A stretch of 64,000 bases of DNA from Trichopria drosophilae. Lineage: Eukaryota > Arthropoda > Insecta > Hymenoptera > Diapriidae. Position numbers and translations under genes: made by a program. The DNA lies in assembly GCA_030407085.1 (NCBI GenBank), contig CM059587.1:100683001-100747000 (forward strand). The letters are read 5' to 3'. Shown here piece by piece: positions 24,260-36,019 of the stretch (position 1 is the first letter of the stretch; each line of letters starts with the position of its first letter). The notes under the pieces are model-generated. The model was not told where the DNA came from, did not search any database, and saw nothing but the letters and a program-made list of their open reading frames with translations.

Positions 24260-24690
24260 ATTACGTATAAATTTGCTACCGTCGATTAATTCGGCCCGAG
24301 GCTGGTTCCCGTGTGTAGGTGCTGGTGACATAACGTGATTTACGAATCCGGATTGAAAACGACTCAGCGGCCTTAGGGCCGAGGCCAAAGGCCTCCAGAA
24401 ATCGTTAGCGCGTACGTGCCACCTCGTTCGCACCGATTACCTAAGAGGCGACTCCACTAGTCGGCGATAGCAGTTGGAACATGCAAATTAATCCAGTTTC
24501 AGCCATTTCACTCACTCTCTGGGATCCTTTAGGAATTTTTAGAAAATTTGACGTCTTGGATTACGTTGGAGTTAACGCCATAAATTTAGCGTCTTTCAGA
24601 CGGATAATTGTCATATCCAGGATGATGAACAGGCGGTGAAAACGATTTACGACATGTACAGGGACTTAGTTAATCCACTGTATTAGAATT
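24260..24690. other. GC-richer island, candidate enhancer
   Basis: High-complexity sequence with nested palindromes of GGCC near 24370-24397. An octamer (ATGCAAAT, 24481-24488) directly overlaps TAATCC (24489-24494, counting the shared AT-rich joint). No exon boundaries were seen. Confidence 0.35.
24481..24494 (+). promoter_or_regulatory. POU octamer overlapping a TAATCC homeodomain site
   Basis: ATGCAAATTAATCC joins the canonical POU octamer ATGCAAAT to a bicoid/otd-class TAATCC core. A 14-bp composite is uncommon by chance, but the DNA is A/T-rich and a single site proves nothing. Confidence 0.25.
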
Positions 24691-24851
24691 GAGAAGGATA
24701 TCGTTGACAGTGCTCTAGAAATAGCCGAAGTTTACTGAATTCCGATAAATTTTGGCAATTTTTGGGTAATTTTTCATTTAATGTCATTGTTCTTAAAAAC
24801 CTTTTTTATTTGGTTTGAAAGATCATGTCCAGAACAATCCTTTTCATTAAG

Positions 24852-25497
24852 ATAGTTAGACCCTAGGATATAGTGTTATAGAAAAATATTTAATATTATT
24901 TCCATGGATTTAATTTTTATAACTAAAGAGACGAAACGTTATTGTTTCCGAAAAAAAAATTGGAATGTGTTAAACAATGTGTTAAACAAATTTTATTAAC
25001 GACTCAAGTTTTCTTCTTCATGCCTGTCAAACCATTTTTAAAAATGAATGGGTTTCAACGTATTATTTTTTCGAAACAATGATTCTCTACAACTTCACCG
25101 TAGGATTTTCCAAATTTCTGTAGCTAACGTGAAACATTTGTCTAAAAAAGAAACTGATAATTTTTACAATCTTTCAATAATTTTATTAGTCAAGCAATTT
25201 TAGTACTAGCAAATTTTGAAAACTCCTACCGTGAAGTTATAGAGAATTATTTTCTCAAAAAAAAAACATCATACATTGAAATCCATTAATTTTAAAAATT
25301 TTTTAGGCAAAAAACAAAAAATTCGAGCCATGAAACAAATTTTGTTAACAAATTGTTTTTGCACATTTCAATTTTTTTTTTTCAAAGACAATGATTTTTT
25401 TTTCTCTTTGATAATAATTTTAGTAATAAATATTAAATTCTAGGAAACATTATAAAATATTTGTTCCCGACATGCTATATCCCGGGGTCTAACTACC
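24852..25497. repeat. 646-bp foldback element
   Basis: The left end reads TAGTTAGACCCTAGGATATAG. The reverse complement of the right end reads TAGTTAGACCCCGGGATATAG (both given here nearly in full). Inner blocks also match across the centre: AATTCTCTA-AACTTCAC-GTAGGA, AATG-GTTTCAA-GTAT, and CAAATTTTATTAA against ACAAAATTTGTTTCATG. There is no transposase. A shorter relative lies at 48134-48555. Confidence 0.7.
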
Positions 25498-27346
25498 GTA
25501 ATGACGGCTGATAAAATCCAAAATGCACAAAATTAAAATAAAAGAAAGATTCAATTTTGGAACCATCCGAAACCTTCTCCATTTTCTAAAGTAATTAATA
25601 AACCGAAATCAAATGAGATGCACTTACGGAAACGCGCAAATGCTGATTTAAAACGCAATCGAAAATAATTCACTGTTAAATAAGGATCGCGTGCAAATCG
25701 TTGTTAATTTCGAAAGTGTTGTATTCGTAAGGAATATTACGTATTCTAATGAACAGTCTAGAATTGAAAATTTACTTAATGTATGTTATTTTCAAAATGA
25801 AAGTCGAATGGAATATTTGCGAAAATTAAAAGGAAACTAAACATCGTTTAAAATAACACGAATACGTTAACAAAGCTACGTTTAATATACATTTACAGAA
25901 TAGGTATACCTAGAAATATGAAATTTTTTAAAATTCGAATTATTCTTAAGTTCTGCAATAAAAGCACTAAGTTTAATATACATTTTGGCAACGTTTCTGG
26001 TAGAGCTTTATGTCATCACCATATTGACAAATGGCGCATTACTATCAACCAGTATGAAGTGAAATTCGTTTTCGATAACGAGAAAGAAATAGAATCCCTT
26101 ACCGGACAAGCGACATCTAGTGGCAAAAATCAAACTATTCATATATTAGTGTTTAAATTATCTAAAATTAGAATAATTCTCTCCCAAACTTCATTTTTTA
26201 ATAATTCCCTGAGAAATCGTTACAGAAAAAATTAATAAACGTTATTTTTGCTGGTATTCCTGGCAAAATACAATTTTAAAGAAAATAGTGGGGTCCTAAT
26301 GGCGAAAGGAAAGAACGATAGGACATCGATACCTTCATTATTCGTCATCCACCCTGAAAAAGGCAAGTGATACTTTGGTAGAAAAGGCAAAGTAAAATTA
26401 CATATGGGGTGCCAGAGTGGGAGGGGTGGGGGGCGGAAACACCATAGAATTCGGCGGTGACGAGTTCCGAGCTTTTAGCCGTAATGCGCCACTTGGCTGC
26501 GGCTGCGCTGCGGTTTCGGATGTCAGCGGAAAAAATAGAAGCTGAGTGTTATCGATTCCACGTTTCTGCTTCCCAGCCACAATGCATGTGGGCATTTTTG
26601 CCAATGTGGTTCGCCCCTTGTCTGTTTGATAAAAATATTGTCCTCTCGAAACTACTAATTTTCCTCCGTCTTGTGCATCTAATTTTCCAATTGTTGAATG
26701 CCTTTGAATCATTTTCTGTTACATACATTTCAGTTTGATGAATGTAAGAAAGAAATCTCAAAAAAGAAGAAAAATGATAAAACGAAAAAGGAAAAACAAG
26801 AATTTGTAATTTTTTAGTGCACATGAAAGTGCCTTGTTTCTAGATTTAAAAAATCGAAAAATCAAAATCATCCATGCAGGGCTTTTTAATTATTATTAAC
26901 AAATACATTGTTATCAACTAAAAGTTGAAAATGTTTTCAAGAAATTCGTTTTTTTTTAATTCAAGATTCCTGTTAAAAACTCGAAAAAAACTCCAGAAAT
27001 ACTATTTAATCAAGGGTGTCGGATCACCTTCTGATCGAATTGCAAAAACCTGACTAAGAATCAGTAAATCTCTCCTAATCCAGTTTAAGAGGGCGCATGA
27101 TCGAATTAAGGACTTAACATTTGACAGGATCCAAACGGCTAGTTACTCCCCACATATGTGGGTCACGGGAGTCTGGGTACGACTTTATTATACACACGCG
27201 CTCGATTGCGAATAAAGCCACAAAAAAAATTAAACCCTCCCTCGTACAGGTGTAGTTTCGAAGGTACACAAACGCAGCTGGATTCGTGGCTTCCCCAAAA
27301 CAGGTATCGCATTCACGTATACGGAAGAATTACGTACGGTGCACTC

Positions 27347-27347
<1 letters not shown>
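25498..27347. other. Non-coding stretch
   Basis: Mostly AT-rich. 26400-26640 is GC-richer, with overlapping open frames on both strands and no domain. 27000-27330 is mixed. Nothing supported. Confidence 0.4.

Positions 27348-27393
<46 letters not shown>
27348..27393. repeat. (TA)23 microsatellite
   Basis: 46 bases of perfect alternating TA. Open frames running through it on both strands are artefacts of the repeat. Confidence 0.95.
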
Positions 27394-27395
<2 letters not shown>

Positions 27396-27753
27396 AAAGA
27401 ACGCACGTGCAGGAAATGCTGTGCCGACATAAATTCTGGGATGGCGTTCAATATTTATAGAGGGTCCACCGCAGGGGGTCGCCTTACTTACTTTAATCCC
27501 GCTCGATCGACCGTAAGTTCGCAAGTGGATGGGGTGTCTGAAAATCTGTGTTTTTTTTGTAGGGGGGGATGATTTACCGACATGCACAGATCGGTCAATC
27601 GATCCTGCTCATCATGGTTCCGGGTTTTTTGATGGTTTGTAATGTTATCTCTTAAGTAACATCTGAAAGGTGAAGGTAAAAGAAAAAAAATAAAGAATAA
27701 ATTAATGGAGAGAAGAAAATGATTTGGCAGTGAAACATTTGGTAATTGGAGAG

Positions 27754-28005
27754 TATTGTAAGATTTCTAATACGAACTGTAATATTCACAATCATTATTG
27801 GAAATTATACAATGTTTATGGTAAATGTTATAATATCTATTGTAAATGCTGCAATACATATTGTAAACTTTACAATGTATATACTAAATGTTACAATACT
27901 TATTGGAAATACTGCAATACGTATTGTGTAGGTTATAATACATATTGTAAATTTTACCATACAAATAGGACCTGTTACAATACATATTGTGATTGTTTCA
28001 AGATA
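27754..28005 (+). repeat. 21-bp minisatellite, twelve units in perfect register
   Basis: Twelve consecutive 21-bp units (27754, 27775, 27796 and so on to 27985) occur with no insertion or deletion. The consensus is TATTGTAAAT followed by GTTACAATACA, which is itself nearly palindromic (TATTGTAA / TTACAATA). Units differ at many positions, so the array is old. Because 21 is a multiple of three, the plus strand stays open for 112 codons as a seven-residue repeat of the form YNTYCK-x. The minus strand also stays open. There is no signal peptide or neighbouring exon, so I treat it as a repeat, not a gene. Confidence 0.8.
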
Positions 28006-30990
28006 CTCACTTCTCTCGGTGTACTCGGCAAACAAGTGCTCTTTATTTATGTTTCCTGTTAACAAATGAAAATAACCTGTCGTGAGAAGCGACCACTACT
28101 CTTGATTGAGTAATTTCAACTACACTTTAATTGAATTACCTAAATGTTGTTCAATCGATATGATAATTTAGTTAAAACAATTAATAGTAAGCTGACCGGC
28201 AACCACATATTTAGTCAAGATTATTAAATTTTGTTTAGTGTAATAAACAAATTGTTACTAAGTTTTTGAACAACTAAAAAATCGTAACGGTATTTAGAAA
28301 CCGGATTAAAGGATCATTTACAAAAATCACATGACGCTTAAAAATGTATATTTTTATTCTAAAAATAAACATTTAATTTACAATGAAAAAATACACAGTA
28401 AATAATTTGATAAAATATACATTTGGAGAAAAGAAAATTATGTTTATTTTAGTTGCTTTTTAAAACTGTGAAAATCACATTATATCACTTTTATTTTTCT
28501 AATTTTTCGATTTTAAATGGTTGATTATATTCGTAAATATTTTTGTACTTACTTAAACATTTAGCAATACTTATGAAACATTAAAAAAAAAATATTCTTT
28601 CTTCATTACACTTACTAACACATTTTTCATAGATACATTCTATTTCGAAATAAAACTCATCACACGGAATCTACGACTCCTAAATATCAATTTAACGCCG
28701 ATAAGTAAACATACAAAGCTACCGAGTGGCAGAAAGTGAAAGTGAACGAAACGAATTAAGTGCATTAAAATCGCGTTAAATTTTTGAAAATGAATCCTAA
28801 TTAATGATCACTCACGTTTGCTGTCGAAGTTATCAGCACTCACTGACGAACCTTTTTTCTGTCTATTACACGTCGACAGCAGAAAATGAGTTCCATTAAT
28901 CGGAACTGATCGTTTCCGCGTTTAACCTGGATTTTTTGAAAATTATCACGATCATCCGAATGGCGGAATCTTACATCATTTACGGGCAATTTGCAAATGG
29001 CTGGTGGGTCATACGTGTTGGACTGACGGCACGTTTTGACGTCCGATTAATTTTAAAACGCTTGGGTAAATTACTAGCATCAGGTACATCCACGAGAAGC
29101 GCGTTGCGAATTTCAAGAGCGCGATTAGACCGCCATTTTTTATTGAATACGAGATATCTTGGTCGGTCTCGAGTTAATGCAGTTTGATTTACGACCTGCA
29201 ACAGTTCCTGGCGTTATTTTCACGATGTTTAATGCACTATGTGATGATAATGACGGAGATAATTGAATGAAAGTGAATTTTACCGTCCCAGACGAGTTAT
29301 GTGAGGAATATGTCATTTTGTAAATTTTTGTTTACAATGGTTGGAAGTGTTTGTTCTGTGAAGTTTCATGTTGATGAATTTATTTGATTTTTTTTTTAGT
29401 TTTTTTATTCTTTTTTGTACTGGACAAATATTTCCTCCTGAAAATCGTAAACTTTTCTGAAATATGTCAAAAAAATGTCAGATTTTTTTATTGAAATTCA
29501 ACTTAAAAAAATAGTAATAAATTTTTGTCTATTTTGGTCATGTTTTATGAATTTAATATCGGTTTCTTAAAAAATTGACAATGTAATTCTTTAAATTCAA
29601 TAAAATTCGCAAAAAGTCAAGAATGTCAAAAAATGTTTGTATAAGATTTTCACAAAAACGAAATTTTTCAAAATTATTAAAATATGTTTAAAAATGTTTG
29701 TATATTTCAGTAATACTTAGAGAAAAGCATGTCATTTTTGAGGACAGGTAAAAATCCTAAAAATGTTGTGATAACGTCATTAAAAAATATTGATTTTTAA
29801 TACGAATATATGTAATTTTAAAAAATCCAATTTTTCTTAACATTTCATGTTATAATTTAGAATTCCTTCCGAGTATTATCAAGTGACGAATCCTAAATTG
29901 CTCTATGACGAATAATTTGCATAAATTATTTTCTTTATGCTGATGTAATTAATTTTTTACTTTCTATTTACATTCGCTTTTAATTAAGTCGCATTCGTTT
30001 GAAACGTTAATTTCAGAAATGATATTTCAACAATATTTATGTTTCCGAATATTGTTCCAAAAAGGTATTATTTTTTTGTTATAAAATTTTTCTATTATAT
30101 CACTTTTTTAATGTTTTCATCATTTTTGTTTTTGTTGTCTTTTATAATTTTTTTACATAATTAAGTTGAATTAAATTTCCTCTTACTTTTTTAATTTTTT
30201 TCTCTTCAATGTTTTTTTAATTAAGAGGTTTTATTCGTTTTATTTTTGTAACTAAATTATGATTGCTTTTCATCATATGGTTATAAATGTTTTATTGCTG
30301 AATCGAACGAACTACATAAATTGCAATTTCATTATCAATTCAGATTTGATAATTTGATGTCATTTGCAGATCAAGAACTCTTTTTATATTGTATTCACAT
30401 TCAAAAATTTAATTCTAACTATACAAAAAAAAATTTAACTATCTTATTCAATTTAATATAAGATTTGGAGCAATAGATGTCACGTAATTAATTTTTGTTA
30501 CTTGGGAAGTTGATAAGAATTTGTTTTTATTTTACTCGTTCAAAGGTAAATCGTATACAAATGATTTATGTGGCATTGGCAGATTTTTTTTTAAATTCGT
30601 CCATGACCTCCACTTTATGCGATATGTAAAACAGAAATATTAAATTGCATCGATTGGATTCGCACTAATGCATAATTTAAAAAAATAAACTCCCATTTTT
30701 CTTTGTTTTGGTCGATTATATTGCGCAGATAAAAGTAAACCGTTACAAACAAATAAATAGAAAAATGAGAAAAAAATTAGAATATGTGAATTAGATTTAT
30801 TCCAAACGAAATATTTACTAAATTTGCATTCAAATTGATTAGCAAATTGATGTGCAACTGAATATTTAAGTATTTATTAAAACACGTACAATTTTTGTTT
30901 ATTTTAAACGTTTAAGTGTTTTCCATTTTTACCAATAATTTAACTGAAACTACTATGTGTTTTGTTATTCAAGTTCAACGGTTTTCAAAC
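28006..30990. other. AT-rich stretch without a supported gene
   Basis: 28150-28270 resembles the TTAGTAAC-type fragments at 39.4 and 60.7 kb. 28680-29330 is less AT-rich and could be regulatory. The remainder is A/T-rich with nothing visible. Confidence 0.4.
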
Positions 30991-31145
30991 ATTCAAAATG
31001 GCGGAAGAATTTTATCTGAAATCATTAAATTCGTTTAAAAATCGTTAGTCAGAGGTTTTTGGAGTCACTGATAACGATCTGAATTAGTTCTACGAATTTA
31101 AAAATGGCGAATTCAATATGACAGACGAATTTTTCAAAATTCGTA
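30991..31145. repeat. ATGGCGG dispersed repeat fragments
   Basis: CAAAATGGCGGAAG near 30997, a GAGTCACTGATAACGATCTG box near 31065, and AAAATGGCGAATTCAATATG near 31100. The order matches the 22.2-kb unit on the opposite strand. Confidence 0.45.
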
Positions 31146-33299
31146 ATAAAAAAATGTAGTAATTTTCACCAGAAATAATGGTAAATTTTGTCAACTAAAG
31201 TCTTCACAAAAATAACATCTGAAATATTAAAATTTAATTTCATCCAAAGGATCATGATAGAGATGTTTAAATTTACTCATTTTTTACCCACCAGGAGTAA
31301 ATAACTTAACCATTAGCGTCCAATAAAATTACACCTTTCACAGAAAATTAAAAGAATTAAATTTTCATTGGAAGTATTTACATGTGCATCGCACGTTTGT
31401 TTATCGCACCATTACTTACGCAATGGCGCACAATTTCGCGAAAACATTTTTCTCCCTAGTCAACAATTTGCTCACACATTAACCTCGCGTAATTACACGC
31501 GAATATTCACCTCGGTAATATAAAACTCGTGGAAAATCGATGTAGGCGAGTTCAAAAATTGCATTTAGCTCGTCTTATTTACGATCCGCCTCGCGCTTTT
31601 CTCGTCGATCCGAGCTTAGTCTTCCTCATTTCCCTTTGATTTTCCGTAGCTTCGGGCACGATCGACTTACGATCGTCGTCTGCCTATAAAACCAAGGTGC
31701 GAAGTTTTCCTTGTCCCGCATTCCTGACATCCTTGGCAGAGTTTCCAATCGTCTCTTGTGTAACGCAAGAACGCACCAGGAGTTAAAAAAACCAACAAAC
31801 GTGCAACGACAAACAAAAAAAGCCAATTAAATTTTAGCTAAGACGAAGTGAAAATCGCTAAAATCATAACTTCCAAATTTGGAAATAGCACCTGAGAGAC
31901 AATTCCAATGATAATAAATCACATTTCATTTTAAAAATTCTGAATTAGACTTGTGTAGACGAAAAGTATTTCATGAAAATAAAAATGAATTATTGTAACT
32001 ATAAACTGGATAAAGAAGCCGGAAAATGAAGTATTTTATATTTGTAGTATTTATGACTTTTTCAAAATGTCAATAGCAAATTTGAAATACTCAAAATAAA
32101 TAGTCCGTAGAATTGTGAATCACGGAATTCAGGGCAAGTACTTCAGACATTTTTATCGGCGATTTATTGTCGTTATTGCTTGTTTTACCGCGTATTTTCT
32201 GCCGGTGCTCGGTCATTCGACACCATCGTTTTTCAACGATAGTAAAATTATGTAGGTCGACATTTGTAATTTTTTTCTGGAACTGTAAACTGATGTTAAA
32301 CCGTTTTTTTTTATTTGCAATTTTAATAACAAATAATAATAACAACTTTAAATCTGGATGTTTATGACATACTGTAAAACAGGAAGAAAATATCAAAATA
32401 ATTAGTTAATCATCGTATGAATAGTTTAGGTCATTTGATATGTGTATTTAAAATTTACGAAAACAAGATGGCAGGATCGTACAGAATTTCAGAATATTGA
32501 AATTTATAGTCTTTTAGACGAGCATCTGTTGTGTGTATTTGTTATGATGATTACGAAATCGAAAAGTTTGAAATTCAAAATGGCCGACTCGATATGGCGG
32601 GTTAAATTTTAATAAAAGTTCATATTGAATTTGAACGATATTCAAATATTATATTGTATAAATTTATTCATAATCCGTCCAAAAAATGTTGGATTTTAAA
32701 TCATTTGCTTGGATTTCTTCCCCAACACAAAATGGGTACTAAAATTTGTCTTCGAAATCCAATAACCAATTTGAAGCAGTTTAACCTCTAAAAAGAGGAG
32801 AAAAAGGCATCCGACGCTTCATTTTTGTCGGAAAATGCGAAAATTCAATAATTATCAGTTGCCGTTCTGACGTTTTTCAATTTCCTTGAAACGTCTTGCG
32901 CCTACATATATAGAGTGCGTTCGCACGTGCCACGAACGTAAATTGGTCGACGTAATACGTTATATGCACCCATCTGGCAACAAACGCGTCGAACGTATAA
33001 ATAAATGAAGCTCACGGATGCGACCGGGTTTATTCGATTTTGACCAAATCGATTACCCTACGAAAAACCCTTTCGGTGACGCTTACGGCTCCGTTCCCTC
33101 TGCCTCGGTTCTGCGATTTAATCGACGCGATATTTTTTTATGGCTATTCAATTTCCAACACGCAGGATGGAAACCCTTTACATGCAAGGAGGGAGGTGCA
33201 GTTGATACGGTTTGCTTCCAATTTAGGACGAAAGGGAACGATGAGATATTTTTATTGTTTGAAACAGTTTTGCAACATTCGGAATATTATAGTTACCAA
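31146..33299. other. Non-coding stretch with two GC-richer patches
   Basis: 31390-31760 and 32860-33250 are less AT-rich; the rest is AT-rich. A further AAAATGGCCGACTC/ATATGGCGGG pair lies near 32580-32605. Overlapping frames at 33018-33341 have no recognisable domain. No splice pair was seen. Confidence 0.4.
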
Positions 33300-33610
33300 A
33301 AATTCCACTTTTTATATTCTCTCCCAACATTAGTCTTCTGAATATTGTCTAACTCCGAATATTAACTCATGGTCCCTCTCAATATTAACCTTCCCCCTCC
33401 ACACACGTTCCCCACCATCGACCATATCACGCATGCGCAGTGTTTCACTTGGACATGCGACTGACAGCTACACATTCCGAATCGGGTCGACGCATGCGCG
33501 TTCTCTGATTATATGCGGAGTGTGGGAAAATTTAGTTCTCACATTCGGTTAATATTAGAGAGGTTAGAAAATAATATACCAGGCTGACAAATATTGGGAG
33601 GAAATACTGT
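33300..33610 (+). repeat. Dispersed repeat with two NRF-1-like sites (copy B)
   Basis: The same block order as at 17190-17455, in the opposite orientation. CGCATGCGCA lies at 33430-33439 and CGCATGCGCG at 33491-33500, with ACTTGGACAT between them. The flanks share CCCTCTCAATA and TTCGGTTAATATTAGAGAGG-like blocks. No coding capacity. Confidence 0.6.
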
Positions 33611-33807
33611 ATTAATTAACAGAACAAATTATAGACTATATAATTATTTCTTTCATTCTCATATAATAAAACGATGTCAATACCCGATGGTTGTTCCTTT
33701 AAATTCAATTTTTTGTTGATGACGTAATCCATGATGACTATGTTATTTAAGTTCATGCTCATTTTTAATATAATATATAATAGTTATAAATAATGTAATG
33801 TTCCAGA

Positions 33808-33840
33808 CTAATTTGATGTTTCTTTTGTTTCAGGTAAGTT
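33808..33840 (+). other. Recursive splice (ratchet) site 1
   Basis: The tract TTTCTTTTGTTTCAG ends at 33833 and is followed without a gap by the donor GTAAGTT from 33834. A branch-point-like CTAAT lies at 33808-33812, about 21 bases before the AG. This zero-length acceptor/donor junction is the known signature of recursive splicing in long insect introns: joining the upstream exon here recreates a donor that is then spliced onward. The same signature recurs 14.03 kb downstream. Confidence 0.62.
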
Positions 33841-33881
33841 CAATGAAACTTTTGAGAGTGATGCGACGCGCCAGTTTCTTT
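33834..33881 (+). other. 48-nt ratchet-site exon 1
   Basis: A second donor, TTT|GTAAGTTT, starts at 33882, so the ratchet acceptor and this donor define a 48-nt exon. Short cryptic exons of this kind are known to be needed for recognition of fly recursive sites. It is also open in two frames (VSSMKLLRVMRRASFF and KFNETFESDATRQFL), so it could be retained as a frame-preserving cassette, as happens for Ultrabithorax microexons. I cannot tell which from sequence. Confidence 0.5.
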
Positions 33882-34890
33882 GTAAGTTTTTTTTTACAAG
33901 TTATTATTTTTTATTTTGTGTTGTCCAAATTATTTATCAAGGGACGAGGCAATTTATAACACTGGGTATGTAGTCTCTTTATGTACTAAACATCTGTATT
34001 TATTATTATATTATTTATTTACTGTCTATCTTCTAGTTAATATTTTTTATTGGTTTTAAGATTTTCAGCGAATATTTTTGTCTTTTAACGTCAAATAATT
34101 ATTAAGATTATGAAAATAAAATTGAAACTTGTTGACGAACTCAAATATTAATGTAACAATTTTCCGTTGTTGTAACTTATTTTTTTGCTCATTCAATATT
34201 AAATATTTTGTTACTTTTTAACATTTAATATTTTTTATATAAAATACACGATAATATTGATTTTGTTATTTATCATTTTGAATATTTTAAATTTAAGTAT
34301 GATTAAAATGAGATTTTTTAACGTAAACGTTAATCAGAATTAAATCTTACCTACTATTTATCTAGTCTTATCACTAAAAATGACGATTTAGTTGTTGTTA
34401 ATTAGTTTTTCCGATTAAGGAGGATTTACATAAACGTATTACAAAGTATCCAAAATTCAGGCAACAAAATTTTAGTATTCGTATTTATTAGATAGCTTAC
34501 ATCAAATTTAAGTGACAATTTGTGTTATTTTGACAATTTAGTTAATCGTTACAGTTTAAAAGGTTGAATTAAAAAGTTATTCAAATTCTCAGTGCTTTGT
34601 TTGCACTGAATTTTGAATGAAATATAATTTTGAACTAAGTAGTTAGGAGACATGCTAAATCAAAAGTGCAAAAACAACCATTTTTACCTGCATTTCGCAT
34701 TATGTAACGTAGAATTTTGTTTTTATAACAGAAATATATAATGTAAACATCTTAAAGTACAAGTCATGTCCTGAAAAATGCCGTCGAGTTTGCTACAATA
34801 TATCTATTGTTCGTCCAGAACATTTGTCGAGGGACATGTCCAAAATCGACACCTCTTTTTCGGAATGGCACTTTTAGACACATGTGACCT
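33882..34890 (+). other. AT-rich intron-like DNA
   Basis: Nothing supported after the cryptic donor. The sequence is A/T-rich with scattered TTAGT/ACTAA strings. Confidence 0.45.
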
Positions 34891-34896
34891 ATAGGA

Positions 34897-34909
34897 GGGG
34901 GGGGGGGGG
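34897..34909. repeat. Run of 13 G
   Basis: A homopolymer. On the minus strand it encodes the poly-proline stretches in two otherwise featureless frames. Its length is likely to be unreliable in sequencing. Confidence 0.85.
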
Positions 34910-34969
34910 TGAGAAGCGATGAAAAGGGTGGCGACGACAGATAGACTCGTGACAAAATAGATAATGGAA

Positions 34970-35460
34970 TCAAGCGAAGAGAACAAGGGACAAGATATTG
35001 GTTTAGGACCACGGTTCGTTGGGTTTCACACACTATATAGATGGGGAAGACGAATCGTCCGTCCGATAGTTCCTCGTTTACTAACTTGCATCGAACCTAC
35101 GTAATATATAGGGTATATCCCATCCGTATTCGGAAGTTTATTTTCGCCGACGGACTTTTACTTTCACAATTACCATTTACTTAACGGAAAGTGTATTTGC
35201 CAAACGCGGGCGCCGATAATGGTAATAAATGACGTCGCCTCGGGACTCGGAACCGGATCTCTTATCTCACTCCTGACGTAGCGCGGCGCCCCGATCGCCG
35301 TTATGTTATTTCACGGACGTTTGCCGATCTTATTAAACTTTATCTTAAAATAGCCTTTGTTACTAAGTAATCCCGACTGATAAACTGTGGTAACGCTCAT
35401 GAATTTCGGTGACTTTCGGTTCCCGATTTATGTGCATTATTTATTGCCCTACGTGGTTCC
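34970..35460. other. GC-richer island, candidate regulatory DNA
   Basis: High-complexity, CG-rich sequence with several TTTATTG/TTATTAAAC-type homeodomain-like cores and a GGCGCC-rich centre near 35280-35300. No long frame and no splice pair were seen. Confidence 0.33.
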
Positions 35461-35788
35461 TGAAGTGAAAAATCACTTCTCAGAGAGGAAAAAATGAAAT
35501 AATGTAATATCGACTATAAATTAACGAAAATATTGAATACAATATGAAATAATTTGAAAGTTTATTTCTTGCGCGTAATTATATTGTTCTGTCAATAGAT
35601 GTCGCGTTTTTCAAAAGCACAGAAAATCGGTAACGCTAGTAAAAATCATTACTAATGGAATTTTGGATCGTTTCTTCACGACCTCATTACTAGTTTTTTC
35701 ATTCTGAAAGTGTGATAGATTTCCATACGTTTTTGGGAACGGGAATGGGCAAAATTTCACGATTCGTCATGCGGTACGTAACGCGACA

Positions 35789-36019
35789 ATGATGGAAACT
35801 TTGCTGAAAGACGAATCTGGTGCTCCCGGGACATTATTCAAATGCCTGAGAGACGGAAGCGTCACAAATTGCGGACTTCCAGCAGCAGCACCTGGGACCA
35901 CCTCCTCCCGACCATATCTCTTCCACACAAACAGGTCTCCGCATTCAAATTCGAATCCCAGCTGGACCTCTATTCTATTTGCGATATTTAGTCGCTCAGT
36001 GTTGAAATTTACATGGTAG
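35789..36019 (+). CDS. Candidate small ORF, 76 codons, unknown product
   Basis: It begins with tandem ATG codons (35789, 35792) and continues with mixed, exon-like codon use. The peptide starts MMETLLKDESGAPG and is Ser/Pro/Thr-rich further on. The only internal donor-like string is CAG|GTCTCC near 35932, which is poor. No domain or signal peptide is recognised. It may be an alternative first exon, or chance in a GC-richer patch. Confidence 0.18.
   Translation: MMETLLKDESGAPGTLFKCLRDGSVTNCGLPAAAPGTTSSRPYLFHTNRSPHSNSNPSWTSILFAIFSRSVLKFTW

Noticed and set aside
27158..27587. Four open frames across the TA microsatellite
   Set aside because: They exist because (TA)n has no stop in the frames concerned. 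There is no domain or codon signal outside the repeat.
34355..34375. Minus-strand TAG|GTAAGATT junction
   Set aside because: Read on the minus strand, the sequence before the AG has no pyrimidine tract.
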